DNA of 64,000 nucleotides from contig NZ_BLPG01000001.1 of assembly GCF_011764445.1 (NCBI RefSeq), positions 7,643,001 to 7,707,000 of the forward strand, read 5' to 3'. This document shows, piece after piece, positions 53,759-62,805 of the stretch; position 1 is the first letter of the stretch, and every line of letters starts with the position of its first letter. This DNA is from Phytohabitans rumicis (GTDB taxonomy: Bacteria > Actinomycetota > Actinomycetes > Mycobacteriales > Micromonosporaceae). The notes beneath the pieces were generated by a model that had not been told where the DNA came from, searched no databases, and saw only the letters and a list, made by a program, of their open reading frames with translations. A program made the position numbers and the translations under genes.

Positions 53759-54580
53759 TTACTCGTGCCGGCGTGCGACCTCGTGCTGGCCGGTCAGCGT
53801 GATGTCGCCGTCGTTCCACTCGCCGCACGCGCCGCCGCCTTCGCTGACGGCAAGGTGCAGCGGCGTACCGTCCATCCGGAGCGCGGGGTGGTAGTAGTCG
53901 GCCACCTGGTCCGCATCGCCCTCGATGTAGTGGCCGATCAGGGCGCGCCGGAACCGGTCCGTCGTGCTGTTCGGCGCGCTCCCGTGCACCGCCGAGCCGT
54001 TGAAGAACAGCACGTCACCCGGGTCCATCGGCACGGGCTCGACCCGCTGCCCGGGCGGCAGCGGCACGGTCACGTCGGTGAAGCTGACGGTGGTGTCGGC
54101 CTTTTCGGTGCACAGGATCGGCCACCGATGACTGCCCGGCGCGACGAGCATGCAGCCGTTCGTCTCGTCGGTGCGATCGAGCGCCATCCAGGCGGCGACG
54201 CAGGTGCCGGGCTGCGCGCGCAGGTAGAAGTTGTCCTGATGCAGCGCCTGGCCACGGGAGCCGGGCGGTTTGAAGTACAGCATGGTCTGCACCGCGTACG
54301 GCTCGGTCCCCACCAGCGCCACCAGCAGGTCGCGCAACCGGGGGTCGAGCAGCCAGCGCAGCGAGATGTCGTCCCAGCGGTGCATCTGGGCCATCCGGGG
54401 GTACCGGCGTAGCGGATCCCGGCTGTGCTGCTGGACTCCGACCACATCGTGGTCGTAGGCACCGCGCCGGCGCAGGGTCATGTAGTGCTCGCGCAGCCGG
54501 TCCACCTCGGCGGTGTGGAACAGGCCGCGCGCCACCGCGTACCCGTCCCGGTCAAAGGACGCCTTGAAAGAAACGCTCAT
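53759..54580 (-). CDS. phytanoyl-CoA dioxygenase (PhyH) family oxygenase
   Basis: 273 aa Fe(II)/2-oxoglutarate-dependent oxygenase. The iron ligands are HQD in ALHQDNFYLRAQPG and His in GSAVHGSAPN; an Arg near DRFRRALIGHY probably binds 2-oxoglutarate. DPGDVLFFNGS is typical of the family. ATG 54580 starts at the domain edge; ATG 54592 is a 4-residue alternative. Divergent from the AraC regulator at 54622, which probably controls it. The substrate is unknown; not every family member acts on phytanoyl-CoA. Confidence 0.85.
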   Translation of the reverse strand: MSVSFKASFDRDGYAVARGLFHTAEVDRLREHYMTLRRRGAYDHDVVGVQQHSRDPLRRYPRMAQMHRWDDISLRWLLDPRLRDLLVALVGTEPYAVQTMLYFKPPGSRGQALHQDNFYLRAQPGTCVAAWMALDRTDETNGCMLVAPGSHRWPILCTEKADTTVSFTDVTVPLPPGQRVEPVPMDPGDVLFFNGSAVHGSAPNSTTDRFRRALIGHYIEGDADQVADYYHPALRMDGTPLHLAVSEGGGACGEWNDGDITLTGQHEVARRHE

Positions 54581-54621
54581 GTACGGAAGCATCTGCGCTG
54601 CCCCATGCTCGTCGTAGGTCC

Positions 54622-55431
54622 ATGGACGCGCGAGGAGTTGCACTTTTGACGCACCTGCGCTTCAACTCGCCGCCCACGTACTGGCGCTGCGAGCCGGGCT
54701 GGTTTTGGCACTCCCGCCCGCTGGGCGACCACCTGCTGTGGTGCGTGCTGGACGGCGTCGGCGAGCTGACCCTGGACGGCCGGCGGCACCTGCTCGGACC
54801 GGGCAGCTGCGCGGTGTTCCGCCCCGGAGACGCCCCGATCGCCAGGCACGATCCGCGCCGGCGCCTGCTGGTCTTCGGCCTGCACTTCGACACCGACCTG
54901 GACGAGGACCTGCCCCGTGGCCCGGTGCGCGTGCAGGACCGGACACTGCTGGACGCGCTGGCACGCCGGTGTGACCGCAGCTTCCGCCGCGGCGGGCCGG
55001 TCGCGGCCCGGCACAGTCTGCTCTGTCTGGAGCAGATCCTGTGCTTCCTGCACGAGGAGGCCACGTACCCGGCGCTCGGCCCGCTCGACGCCGAGCTGGA
55101 AAAGATCACCGCCGTCATGCGGCAGGACCCCACCCGGCGGTGGCGCGTCAGCGAGCTCGCCCGGGGAGCGGCACTGTCCCGTGCCCAGTTCAATCGGCGA
55201 TTCGTCGCCTACACCGGGCTGAGCCCGGCCCGATACCTGATCAACGTCCGGCTCGCCCGCGCCCACGAACTGCTCACCGAGACCAACATGTCGGTCACCC
55301 AGATCGCCGCCGCGCTCGGCTACGCCGACGTCGCCTACTTCAGCCGCCAGTACAAGCGGCACACCGGACGGTCACCCAGCTCCGCCCGAGACGCCGGAGA
55401 GGACCGCGTCACGTCCGCGCCGCAGCGGTAA
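54622..55431 (+). CDS. AraC-family transcriptional regulator
   Basis: 269 aa. The N-terminal cupin-like ligand domain includes GVGELTLDGRRHLLGPGSCA and VFRPGDAPIARHD. The C-terminal double HTH includes WRVSELARGAALSRAQFNRR, NVRLARAHELLTETNMSVTQ and IAAALGYADVAYFSRQYKRH. Starts 42 bp from the divergent dioxygenase gene. Typical of sugar or oxygenase regulators. The ATG at 54622 fits the start of the cupin fold. Confidence 0.86.
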   Translation: MDARGVALLTHLRFNSPPTYWRCEPGWFWHSRPLGDHLLWCVLDGVGELTLDGRRHLLGPGSCAVFRPGDAPIARHDPRRRLLVFGLHFDTDLDEDLPRGPVRVQDRTLLDALARRCDRSFRRGGPVAARHSLLCLEQILCFLHEEATYPALGPLDAELEKITAVMRQDPTRRWRVSELARGAALSRAQFNRRFVAYTGLSPARYLINVRLARAHELLTETNMSVTQIAAALGYADVAYFSRQYKRHTGRSPSSARDAGEDRVTSAPQR

Positions 55432-55529
55432 CGACAGCGCCCCCACCGCGCCCCGCCCACCCCCGCCGACCGCGCCCCGCCGACCGCGCCCCGCCCACCG
55501 GGCCTCCGCCCACCGGGCCCCCGCCATGT

Positions 55530-55634
55530 GCGTCGATCAAGGACTTCCGCGTCGATCAAGGGCGAACGGCCGTGGTTGGATCTCCGATCCACGACCCTTT
55601 GCCCTTGATCGACGCAGACGTCCTTGATCGACGT
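55530..55634. repeat. long inverted repeat, GATCAAGGGC hairpin family
   Basis: The left arm GCGTCGATCAAGGACTTCCG, then CGTCGATCAAGGGCGAACGG, pairs with a right arm reading CCCTTTGCCCTTGATCGACG, then CAGACGTCCTTGATCGACGT, around TTGGATCTCCGAT. It lies between convergent genes and touches the cellulase stop, so it probably ends both transcripts. Relative of 32053-32192. The preceding 100 bp is CCGCCC-rich simple sequence. Confidence 0.75.
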
Positions 55635-57727
55635 CAGGTGGTGCTGCCGGTCACCGCGGTGCCGGACTTCGTGATGTAGTACGTGACCTGCGCCCCGCTC
55701 CAGAAGTGGAACGTGAGGGTGACGCGGCCGTCGTTGACCTCGTTGAAGAACTCGGTCTTCAGCAGGATGGTGTTGGCGTTGTAGTCGGGTTGGAAGTGCT
55801 GCCAGAACTCCTTGTACGGGGTCCAGTTGGCCGGGCCGGCGGGGGTGCCGTCGGCGTACTTGGCCTCCATCGTGGCGAGCTGGTCACCGCGGAACTGGGT
55901 CGGGATGGCGAACGAGCTCGTCGTGCCGGTGGCGCCGGCCTGGGTCGGCGGGTCGCTGGTGATGACGTTGATCTGCCAGGGCACACCCGTGGAGAAGCGG
56001 GCCTCGATGGTGGCGTTGACGCCGTACGCGCGGTTGCCGACCAGCCGGGTCAAGGCCGACGCCGTGAGCGTGAGCGTGTTGCCGGACACGGTGTAGTCGG
56101 TGCCGTTGGCCAGGTTGGTGCTGCCCTGCCGCAGCCCCTGGAACGAGGTGCCGTTGAGGTTGAGGGTGAGCGTCTTGCTGGTGATGGTGCCGGTGCGGGG
56201 TACGTAGACCTGGTCCGAGGAGGCGGTGCCGGAGCGGGCCGTCCAGCTCGCCTTGAACATGTCGTACACGCCCTGGTCGCGCCAGCGCAGTTCGTTGCGG
56301 TTCAGGAACTGGCCCGCGTCCCACACCTGGGTGGTGAGGTTCCGGATCCGGGCGTGGTAGCCGACCGCTTCGAGGAACTTGAGGAACTCGCCTCGTTCGA
56401 TGACACCGGGCCGGTTGTGGTCCCAGTTGAGCAGGGCCCATTCGCCGATGATGACCGGGATCCCGCGGTTCACGAACGCGTTCTGGACGCGGTCGAAGGT
56501 GCCGATCAGGTCCTGCTCCACATTGGAGTCGTAGCGGGTGCCGCCGGCGATGTTGACACTGAAGGGCCACCAGCCGTAGAAGTGGACGGTCGCGGCGAGG
56601 TTGCGGTCGTTCAGCTGGTTGAACGTGGCGTTCAAGGCGTCCAGCCGGCCCTGGTCGGCGTTGGTGAACAGGGTCGGCAGGACCAGCAGCCGGGTGGCGT
56701 TGTTGCCGCCGGACTGGCGCACGATGCGGACGAACTCGACGTTGAGCTCGTGCAGCAGGGTGTAGCTCTGGTCGTCGGTGCTGTTGGCGAACTGCGGTTC
56801 GTTGATGCTTTCGAGCACCAGCTTCGAGGAGTGGTTGCGGAACGCGGCGGTGAGCTGTGTCCACAGTGCCCGGTACCGCGCCATGACGTTGGTGCGGTCG
56901 TTGGGGTACGTGTTGATCCACTGCCAGGAGTCGTGGTGCAGGTTGAGCATCACGTAGAAGCCCTCGGCCAGGGACCAGTCGACGATCTGGCGCACTCGGT
57001 TGAGCCATACCGTGTCGATCGTGTAGTCCGGTGCCGGACCGTGGTGGTTGCTCCAGGTCACCGGGAGCCGGATGCTGTTGTAGCCCTGGGATCGCACGTG
57101 GCGCAGCAGGGTCTGGGTCGTCAGGGGGTTGCCCCAGGCGGTCTCGTCCGGGATGGCGTCGAGCGTGTTGCCCAGGTTCCAGCCGGGCTGCATCGCCGCC
57201 ACCGTCGCCATCGCGTTGCCGGGTTGCGGTGACGTCGACGGCGACACCGTGGGCGACACCGACGGCGACGTGCTCGCGGTCGGCGACGTCGTGCCGCCGA
57301 CGTTCCCGGTGCAAGCGACGCCGTTGAGCGCGAACGAGGTCGGGGCCGCGTTGCTGCCGGTCCACGAGCCGTTGAAGCCGAAGGAGACGGTCGCGTTCGT
57401 CGCGATGGCCGGGTTGTAGCTGGCGTTCGTCGCGGTGACCTGGCCACCCGATGCGGTGACGGTCGCGTTCCAGGCTTGGGTGACCTGCTGGCCGGACGGG
57501 AACGTCCACACCAGACTCCAGCCGTTGATGGCGTCGCCGAGGTTGGTGACGTTCACGTTGGCGGTGAAGCCACCCGGCCATTGAGCCGACACCGCGTACG
57601 CCACGCGGCAGCCGGCCGCGGCTTGGGCGTTCACAGCCATCACGGTTCCGGCCATCAGCAGCGCGGCCGCGCCGCCGGCGACCATGCCGACCCGCCAACG
57701 GGTTCTTCGTATGGTTTGCAGAGTCAC
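55634..57727 (-). CDS. secreted GH5 endoglucanase with CBM2 and C-terminal CBM_X2-like domain
   Basis: 697 aa. Signal peptide 1-37; CBM2 at about 38-140 (CRVAYAVSAQWPGGFTANVN with conserved Trp residues); Ser/Thr/Pro linker 145-168; GH5 catalytic domain about 170-495 with WNLGNTLDAIP, acid/base Glu in LESINEPQF and nucleophile Glu in VIIGEWALL; then an X2-like Ig domain (TLTLNLNGTSFQGL onward) and a C-terminal sheet region. Secreted cellulose-degrading enzyme. It follows the LPMO gene by 12 nt on the same strand, so the two form an operon. Confidence 0.92.
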   Translation of the reverse strand: MTLQTIRRTRWRVGMVAGGAAALLMAGTVMAVNAQAAAGCRVAYAVSAQWPGGFTANVNVTNLGDAINGWSLVWTFPSGQQVTQAWNATVTASGGQVTATNASYNPAIATNATVSFGFNGSWTGSNAAPTSFALNGVACTGNVGGTTSPTASTSPSVSPTVSPSTSPQPGNAMATVAAMQPGWNLGNTLDAIPDETAWGNPLTTQTLLRHVRSQGYNSIRLPVTWSNHHGPAPDYTIDTVWLNRVRQIVDWSLAEGFYVMLNLHHDSWQWINTYPNDRTNVMARYRALWTQLTAAFRNHSSKLVLESINEPQFANSTDDQSYTLLHELNVEFVRIVRQSGGNNATRLLVLPTLFTNADQGRLDALNATFNQLNDRNLAATVHFYGWWPFSVNIAGGTRYDSNVEQDLIGTFDRVQNAFVNRGIPVIIGEWALLNWDHNRPGVIERGEFLKFLEAVGYHARIRNLTTQVWDAGQFLNRNELRWRDQGVYDMFKASWTARSGTASSDQVYVPRTGTITSKTLTLNLNGTSFQGLRQGSTNLANGTDYTVSGNTLTLTASALTRLVGNRAYGVNATIEARFSTGVPWQINVITSDPPTQAGATGTTSSFAIPTQFRGDQLATMEAKYADGTPAGPANWTPYKEFWQHFQPDYNANTILLKTEFFNEVNDGRVTLTFHFWSGAQVTYYITKSGTAVTGSTT

Positions 57728-57739
57728 TGGGACAACTCC

Positions 57740-58780
57740 TTATCTCGTCGCGGCGCAACTGAGGGTGGGGGCTCGGTTCGTGCCGAGCCATGAGCCGAGG
57801 AAGCCGAAGGTGGTGCTGGCGCTGGCGGACAGGCTGCCGTTGTAGCTGACGTTCCGCGCGGTCACGGTCGTGTCGTCCGAGGTGACCGAGGCGTTCCACG
57901 CCTGGCCGACCACCTGCCCGTCGGGGAACCGCATGGTCACGGTCCAGCCGTTGATCGCGGTGGCCCCGGCGGTCACGGTCACGGCTGCCTGGAAGCCGCC
58001 GTTCCACTGGCTGGCGAGGGCGTAGCTGGCCGAGCAGCCGTCGTTCGGGGCCGGTGGGGACGGCGGCGGGGTGGTCGGGTCCGGCGTGCCGCCGGGGAAG
58101 CGGACGTCGGAGCACATGTAGTAGTTCTGGTCGGCGTGGCCGGCGCGCCAGACGGCGTACACGATGTGCCGGCCGGTCCGACCGGGGGCGCTGATCTGGA
58201 ACGGGCCGTAGTCCACACCGTTGAGGAGCGGGTCGTTTGGTCTGGTGGGCCACCCCGTGTCCGGGAACGCGCCGGTGTCCTTGACTAGTTCCAGGTCGTT
58301 CCAGCGCAGCCGCTGGGTGAGCGGGTCAAAGCCCTGCCTGGTGACGTAGATGCGGATGTACGCCGCGCCGTGCCGGGCCTGGTCGTGGAAGGTCCAGTTG
58401 AAGGTGTTGTTGACGTCCTGGGCGCGCCACAGGCCCGGGTTGTCCAGCGCGGCGTACGTGTCATCGCCGCCGCCGCACAACTGGCCGTCCGGGACGCGGG
58501 CCTGGTGGTCGTTGTTCACGTTGTCCTGGATGAGACCGTTCCAGGTCCACATCGCGGCCGGGTTCGCCTGGTACGCCTGCCAGCACATCGGATCCTGGGT
58601 CTTCATCGCCGGATTCAGCCAGTCCACCCACCGTGTGGCGCAGCCGTAGTGGCGGGACGGCGGGTCGATGGCCGAGCCGTGCGCCGCCGCGGGCTGGGGA
58701 TTGATCAAAAGGAGGGTGAGGACGGGCAGGGTCAGCGCGGCGACCACCAGGGGTCGGCGCAGTCTTTTGAACGAGGACAT
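57740..58780 (-). CDS. AA10 lytic polysaccharide monooxygenase with CBM2
   Basis: 346 aa. After the signal peptide the mature protein should begin HGSAIDPPSRHYGC, giving the N-terminal His of the copper brace; the second His is likely in TFHDQARHGAAYIRIYVTRQ. The AA10 domain ends near CSDVRFPGG, then a Pro/Thr linker, then CBM2 (CSASYALASQWNGGF to the closing Cys). GGGAGG lies 4 nt before ATG 58780, so the 24-residue longer reading is rejected. Oxidative cleavage of cellulose or chitin; the downstream cellulase points to cellulose. Confidence 0.92.
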   Translation of the reverse strand: MSSFKRLRRPLVVAALTLPVLTLLLINPQPAAAHGSAIDPPSRHYGCATRWVDWLNPAMKTQDPMCWQAYQANPAAMWTWNGLIQDNVNNDHQARVPDGQLCGGGDDTYAALDNPGLWRAQDVNNTFNWTFHDQARHGAAYIRIYVTRQGFDPLTQRLRWNDLELVKDTGAFPDTGWPTRPNDPLLNGVDYGPFQISAPGRTGRHIVYAVWRAGHADQNYYMCSDVRFPGGTPDPTTPPPSPPAPNDGCSASYALASQWNGGFQAAVTVTAGATAINGWTVTMRFPDGQVVGQAWNASVTSDDTTVTARNVSYNGSLSASASTTFGFLGSWLGTNRAPTLSCAATR

Positions 58781-58864
58781 GGGGCCTCCCAGCACTCTTG
58801 GAATGAGATGGGTGCCCGCGGACGCTGCCCGTCGCCTCCGCGAACGCTGCATGGCTCCCGCAGC

Positions 58865-58993
58865 GAAAGTTTCTGTGCCGGCACGCTACGCTCTTTCCAA
58901 GATGTTCGTCAATGGACTTGCCCGTTGACGTGATCCTCTGGCCTTAACTACCCTCAGGGAGAGATTACTGGTGCAATGTCCGGAAAGTTTCGG
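58865..58993. promoter_or_regulatory. divergent regulatory region with two GAAAGTTTC sites
   Basis: GAAAGTTTC occurs at 58865-58873 and within CGGAAAGTTTCGG at 58981-58993, between the LPMO and GH43 genes. These resemble GAAA-N-TTTC operators of LacI-type xylan regulators in actinomycetes. The LacI-type gene at 60567 is the likely binder. Confidence 0.5.
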
Positions 58994-59016
58994 GGTAGAG
59001 GAAGGAAACCACCTGC

Positions 59017-60570
59017 ATGAGCGTGGTCCAGCTGAGCGCTGCCGGTGGGCCGGCCGCCACGGACGGGTGGGTTGACGGCACGTTCACCAACCCCGTGGTC
59101 GCCGGGCTGCACCCGGATCCGAGCATCTGCCGGGTCGGCGACGACTACTACCTGGCCTGCTCCGGCTTCGAGTACTTCCCCGGCGTACCGATCTTCCACA
59201 GCAGGGACCTGGTGCACTGGGAGCAGATCGGCAACGCGCTGGATCGCCCCAGCCAGCTCTCCCTGCCGGCGGCGACCCCCTCGTCCGGTGGCGTCTACGC
59301 ACCGACGCTGCGCCATCATGACGGCCGCTTCGCTCTGATCACCACGAACGTTTCGGAGGGCGGGGGCACGCTGGTCGTCACCGCTGTGGACGCCGCGGGG
59401 CCTTGGTCCGAACCCGTCTGGCTGCCCGGTGTCCCGGGCATCGACCCGGATCTGGCCTGGGACGAGGAGGGCCGGTGCTTCTGCACTTACGCCGGCGTCG
59501 GGCAGGTGCGCATCGACCCGGCGACCGGACGGACGCTCGGCGAGCCGCGCCGGCTCTGGTCGGGTACGCCCGGTGCGCAGGCGCCGGAGGCCCCGCACCT
59601 GTTCCGGATCGGCGGCTACTGGTATCTGCTGATCGCCGAGGGCGGGACCGAGCGGGGGCACGCCGTTTCGATCGCGCGCGGGCCGGCGCCGGACGGGCCG
59701 TTCGAGCCGTGCCCGGCCAACCCGATCCTGACCCACCGCGGCCGCAACTGGCCGATCCAGAACACCGGCCACGCCGACCTGGTGGAGGCGCCGGACGGTT
59801 CGTGGTGGATGGTCCTGCTCGGGGTACGGCCGGGCGGCGGCACGCCGGGGTGGCACGTGCTGGGCCGGGAGACCTTCCTGGCTCCGGTGTCCTGGGTGGA
59901 CGGTTGGCCGGTGGTCGGCGAGGTCGCACCGGTCATGGCGGCGCCACCGTGGCCGGCACACCCGGTGGCCGCGCCGCCGGCGCGGGACGACTTCGATGGG
60001 GACGTACTGCACCCGCGGTGGGTCTCGGTCCGTTCCCGTCCCACGGATCGCTGGTCGTTGACGGATCGCCCCGGCTGGCTCACCCTGCACGCGCGCGACG
60101 AGTCCCTCGACCAACCCGAGGTCACGTTCGCCGGCCGCCGCCAGCAGCATTCGTCCTGCCGCGTACGGGCACTGGTCGACACCGCAGGCGGGCGCGGCGG
60201 GCTGGCGGTACGCGTCGACGAGCGGCACCACTACGACATCGAGGTGGGCGACGGCGAGGTGCGGGTGGTGGCGCGGGTCGGCTCGGTGCGGCCGACGGTG
60301 GCCACCCGGCGCGCGCCGGCCGGTCCGGTCCGGCTACGGATCGACGTCGCCCCGCCGCCCGGCGATTGGCATCCGTGCAAGGAGCCCGACGTACTGCGGC
60401 TCGGTGTGGAAGGCGCGGACGGCGCGTTCGAGGTGCTGGCCGAGCTCGACGGCCGATACCTGTCGACCGAGGTCGCCGGAGGCTTCACCGGGCGGGTGAT
60501 CGGAATGTACGCCGCGGCCGGCACGGTCCGGTTCGACTGGTTCGACTATGAGCCTGGCGTTGCGCCGTGA
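59017..60570 (+). CDS. GH43 family glycoside hydrolase (beta-xylosidase/arabinosidase-like)
   Basis: 517 aa without a signal peptide, so cytoplasmic. The five-bladed propeller domain starts FTNPVVAGLHPDPSICRVGD (base Asp in HPDPS), with the pKa-modulating Asp in GIDPDLAWD and the acid Glu in QAPEAPHLF. A C-terminal beta-sandwich (about 320-517, DDFDGDVLHPRWVSVRSRPT) is typical of the xylosidase branch. AGGAAGG lies upstream of ATG 59017. It overlaps the LacI gene by GTGA, forming a two-gene operon that also encodes its own regulator. It probably acts on imported xylo-oligosaccharides. Confidence 0.9.
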   Translation: MSVVQLSAAGGPAATDGWVDGTFTNPVVAGLHPDPSICRVGDDYYLACSGFEYFPGVPIFHSRDLVHWEQIGNALDRPSQLSLPAATPSSGGVYAPTLRHHDGRFALITTNVSEGGGTLVVTAVDAAGPWSEPVWLPGVPGIDPDLAWDEEGRCFCTYAGVGQVRIDPATGRTLGEPRRLWSGTPGAQAPEAPHLFRIGGYWYLLIAEGGTERGHAVSIARGPAPDGPFEPCPANPILTHRGRNWPIQNTGHADLVEAPDGSWWMVLLGVRPGGGTPGWHVLGRETFLAPVSWVDGWPVVGEVAPVMAAPPWPAHPVAAPPARDDFDGDVLHPRWVSVRSRPTDRWSLTDRPGWLTLHARDESLDQPEVTFAGRRQQHSSCRVRALVDTAGGRGGLAVRVDERHHYDIEVGDGEVRVVARVGSVRPTVATRRAPAGPVRLRIDVAPPPGDWHPCKEPDVLRLGVEGADGAFEVLAELDGRYLSTEVAGGFTGRVIGMYAAAGTVRFDWFDYEPGVAP

Positions 60571-61582
60571 GCGACGCGCGTGACCGTCCGGCTACCCCGG
60601 TGACCATTGCCTACATCGCCGAGTCGGCCGGAGTGTCGGTCCCGACGGTGTCCAAGGTCATCAACGGCCGTTCCGGCGTGGCCGCGGACACCCGCGCCCG
60701 GGTTGAGGCACTGGTCAATCGCTATGGGTACCGCAAGTCGACGCCGGCCCAGCGCAGCACCACGATGGAGCTCGTCTTCGACGAGTTGGAGCACATGTGG
60801 GGGTCGAGATCATCCGCGGGGTGCAGCGGGTGGCCCGGGAGAACCGGCTGGGTGTCGTGCTGACCGAGTTCGGCCCGGAGCGCAGCACGATCCGCTACTG
60901 GATCGACGACACGCTGGCGCGGCGTCCGGCTTGTGTGGTGACGGTGGCGCAGTTGTCGGAGGAGCAGCGTAACCAGCTGCGCGCCCGGGGGATTCCGTGC
61001 GTGGTGTTCGATCCCACGATGGAGTTGCCGGATGACGTTCCGTTTGTCGGGGCGACGAATTGGAGCGGTGGCCGGTCGGCCACCCGTCACCTGATCGGGC
61101 TGGGACACCGCCGCATCGCGACGATCGGCGGTCCGGAGCACGTCCTGTGCTGCCGGGCCCGGCTGGACGGCTACCGCGCCGCCATGGACGCCGCCGGCCT
61201 GGCGATGGACGGTGGCCTCGTCGTCAGCACGGCGCTGACCCTGGAGGACGGCTACGCGGCCGCGCTCGACCTGCTGTCCCGTCCGCAGCGCCCGACGGCG
61301 ATCTTCGCGGGTAACGACCTCCAGGCGCTCGGTGTCTATCGGGCGGCCAAGGCACTCGGGCTGACGATCCCCGCGGACCTGAGTGTGGTCGGCTTCGACG
61401 ACCTGCCGATCGCCGCCCTGGTCGATCCTCCACTCACGACCGTCCATCAGCCGCTCGCCGAGATGGCCGCGGCCGCCACCGAGTTGGCGCTCGCGCTGGG
61501 GCGCGGGGAGACGTCCCAGGGCGGACTCGAACTCGCCACAAGCCTCACCGTCCGCGAGAGCACCGCGCCACCGGCGGACTAA
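60567..61582 (+). CDS. LacI-family transcriptional regulator, with apparent frameshift
   Basis: About 338 aa. The HTH is VTIAYIAESAGVSVPTVSKV INGRSGV (split here) and the hinge follows. At the GGGGG run 60799-60803 the frame changes; one more G joins LEHMWG to VEIIRGVQRVARENRLGV. The sugar-binding domain includes ATRHLIGLGHRRIATIGGP, IFAGNDLQALGVYRA and LSVVGFDDLPIAAL. GTG 60567 overlaps the GH43 stop. It probably represses the GH43 operon and perhaps the LPMO-cellulase operon through the GAAAGTTTC sites. Confidence 0.87.
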
Positions 61583-62799
61583 TCGTCCGGAAGCTCGGGG
61601 AGGTGGCCGGCGTCGATGTGGTCGAGTATGCGAGCGGCCGCGCCGAGCGCCGACGATTCGGTGCCGAGCGTGGCCGGCGCGATGCGGCAGCCGCCGGCTT
61701 GCGGGGCGACGGTCCGCACCGCCAGCTCCGCCTCGACGGTTGCCAACAGCCAGGGCGTCAGGGGTGCGAAGTAGCCGCCCAGGATGACCACCTCCGGGTT
61801 GACAATGTTGGCCAGCAGCGACGCGCCGTACCCAAGCCAGCGTCCCGTTTCGGCGAGCGCGTCCAATGTGGCCGGCTCGTGCGCCTTGGCGCGGCGCACG
61901 ATTTCCTGAATGTCCAGCGCGAGGCTGACGTCTACGTCCAGGTCGGGCAGCGCGCGCCGGATCAGCGCCGGAACTCCGGCCAGCGCCTCCAGGCAGCCGC
62001 GCCGGCCGCACACACAGGCGGGGCCGTCCGGCAGCACCTGGATGTGTCCGATGCCGCCGCTGAAACCTCGATTCCCGCGCAGCAGCCGGCCGTCGACGAC
62101 CACGCCCGCGCCGATCGAGGCGCCGCCGGTCAGGTACGCCAGGTTCGTGGCCTCGGGGTACGGGCCGTACCGCTGCTCGGCGAGCACCGCGAGGTTTGCT
62201 TCGTTGTCCACGGCGATGGCGTAACCCGGTTGGCGCAGCGCGGTCACCAGTTCGCCGCGCAGATCCATGTCACGCCAACCGAGGGTGGGGGAGCGGCGTA
62301 CCACCCCATCCCCGTCGACCAGACCGGGTACGCCCACGGTGAGGCCGAGCACGTACCGGCCCTGGCTGGTGACGCGGGCCGCGGCGCGCCGGGCCAGCGT
62401 GGAGATCGCCGCCACCGCCAGGCCGGGGGAGGCGGCGTGCTCGGCGAAGGACCGGTGCCAGGACAGCAGGCAGGTGCCCGGCAGGTCCACCGCCATCGCG
62501 GTGAGGTGGTCGGAACCGACCGCGATCCCGATCGCCGCGTACGGCTCCCCGTCGAGGGCGAGCATGATGGCGGGGCGGCCGATGCGGTGGCCGCTGGGGC
62601 CGGTCTCGCGCAGCAGCCGGCGCCGGATCAGGTCGCCGACGATGCTGGAGACGGTGGCCTTGTTCAGACCGGTGGCGGCGGCGATGTCGGCGCGGGAGCA
62701 CGGGCCGTTGGCGCGTACGTGCCGCAGCACCACCGCGAGGTTGGTGGCCCGTACGTCTCCGAAGTCGACCGCGTGCGGGCTGGTGCGCATAGTGATCAT
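61579..62799 (-). CDS. ROK-family transcriptional regulator (NagC/XylR type)
   Basis: 406 aa. An N-terminal winged HTH (SRADIAAATGLNKATVSSIV) is followed by a ROK domain. Glycine-rich AYLTGGASIGAGVVVDGRLL and the zinc-binding region IGHIQVLPDGPACVCGRRGC are conserved. The ATP-site motif is partly eroded, as is usual for ROK repressors. Stops overlap the convergent LacI gene by 4 bp. It starts 6 bp from the stop of the permease gene transcribed toward it, so it may be the last gene of the sugar-transport operon and control it. ATG 62799 or 62790 possible. Confidence 0.88.
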   Translation of the reverse strand: MITMRTSPHAVDFGDVRATNLAVVLRHVRANGPCSRADIAAATGLNKATVSSIVGDLIRRRLLRETGPSGHRIGRPAIMLALDGEPYAAIGIAVGSDHLTAMAVDLPGTCLLSWHRSFAEHAASPGLAVAAISTLARRAAARVTSQGRYVLGLTVGVPGLVDGDGVVRRSPTLGWRDMDLRGELVTALRQPGYAIAVDNEANLAVLAEQRYGPYPEATNLAYLTGGASIGAGVVVDGRLLRGNRGFSGGIGHIQVLPDGPACVCGRRGCLEALAGVPALIRRALPDLDVDVSLALDIQEIVRRAKAHEPATLDALAETGRWLGYGASLLANIVNPEVVILGGYFAPLTPWLLATVEAELAVRTVAPQAGGCRIAPATLGTESSALGAAARILDHIDAGHLPELPDD

Positions 62800-62805
62800 G
62801 TGGTG

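Noticed and set aside
55440-55525. CCGCCCACC-type simple repeats before the 55.5-kb hairpin
   Set aside because: Low-complexity sequence with no coding or structural signal beyond the adjacent inverted repeat.
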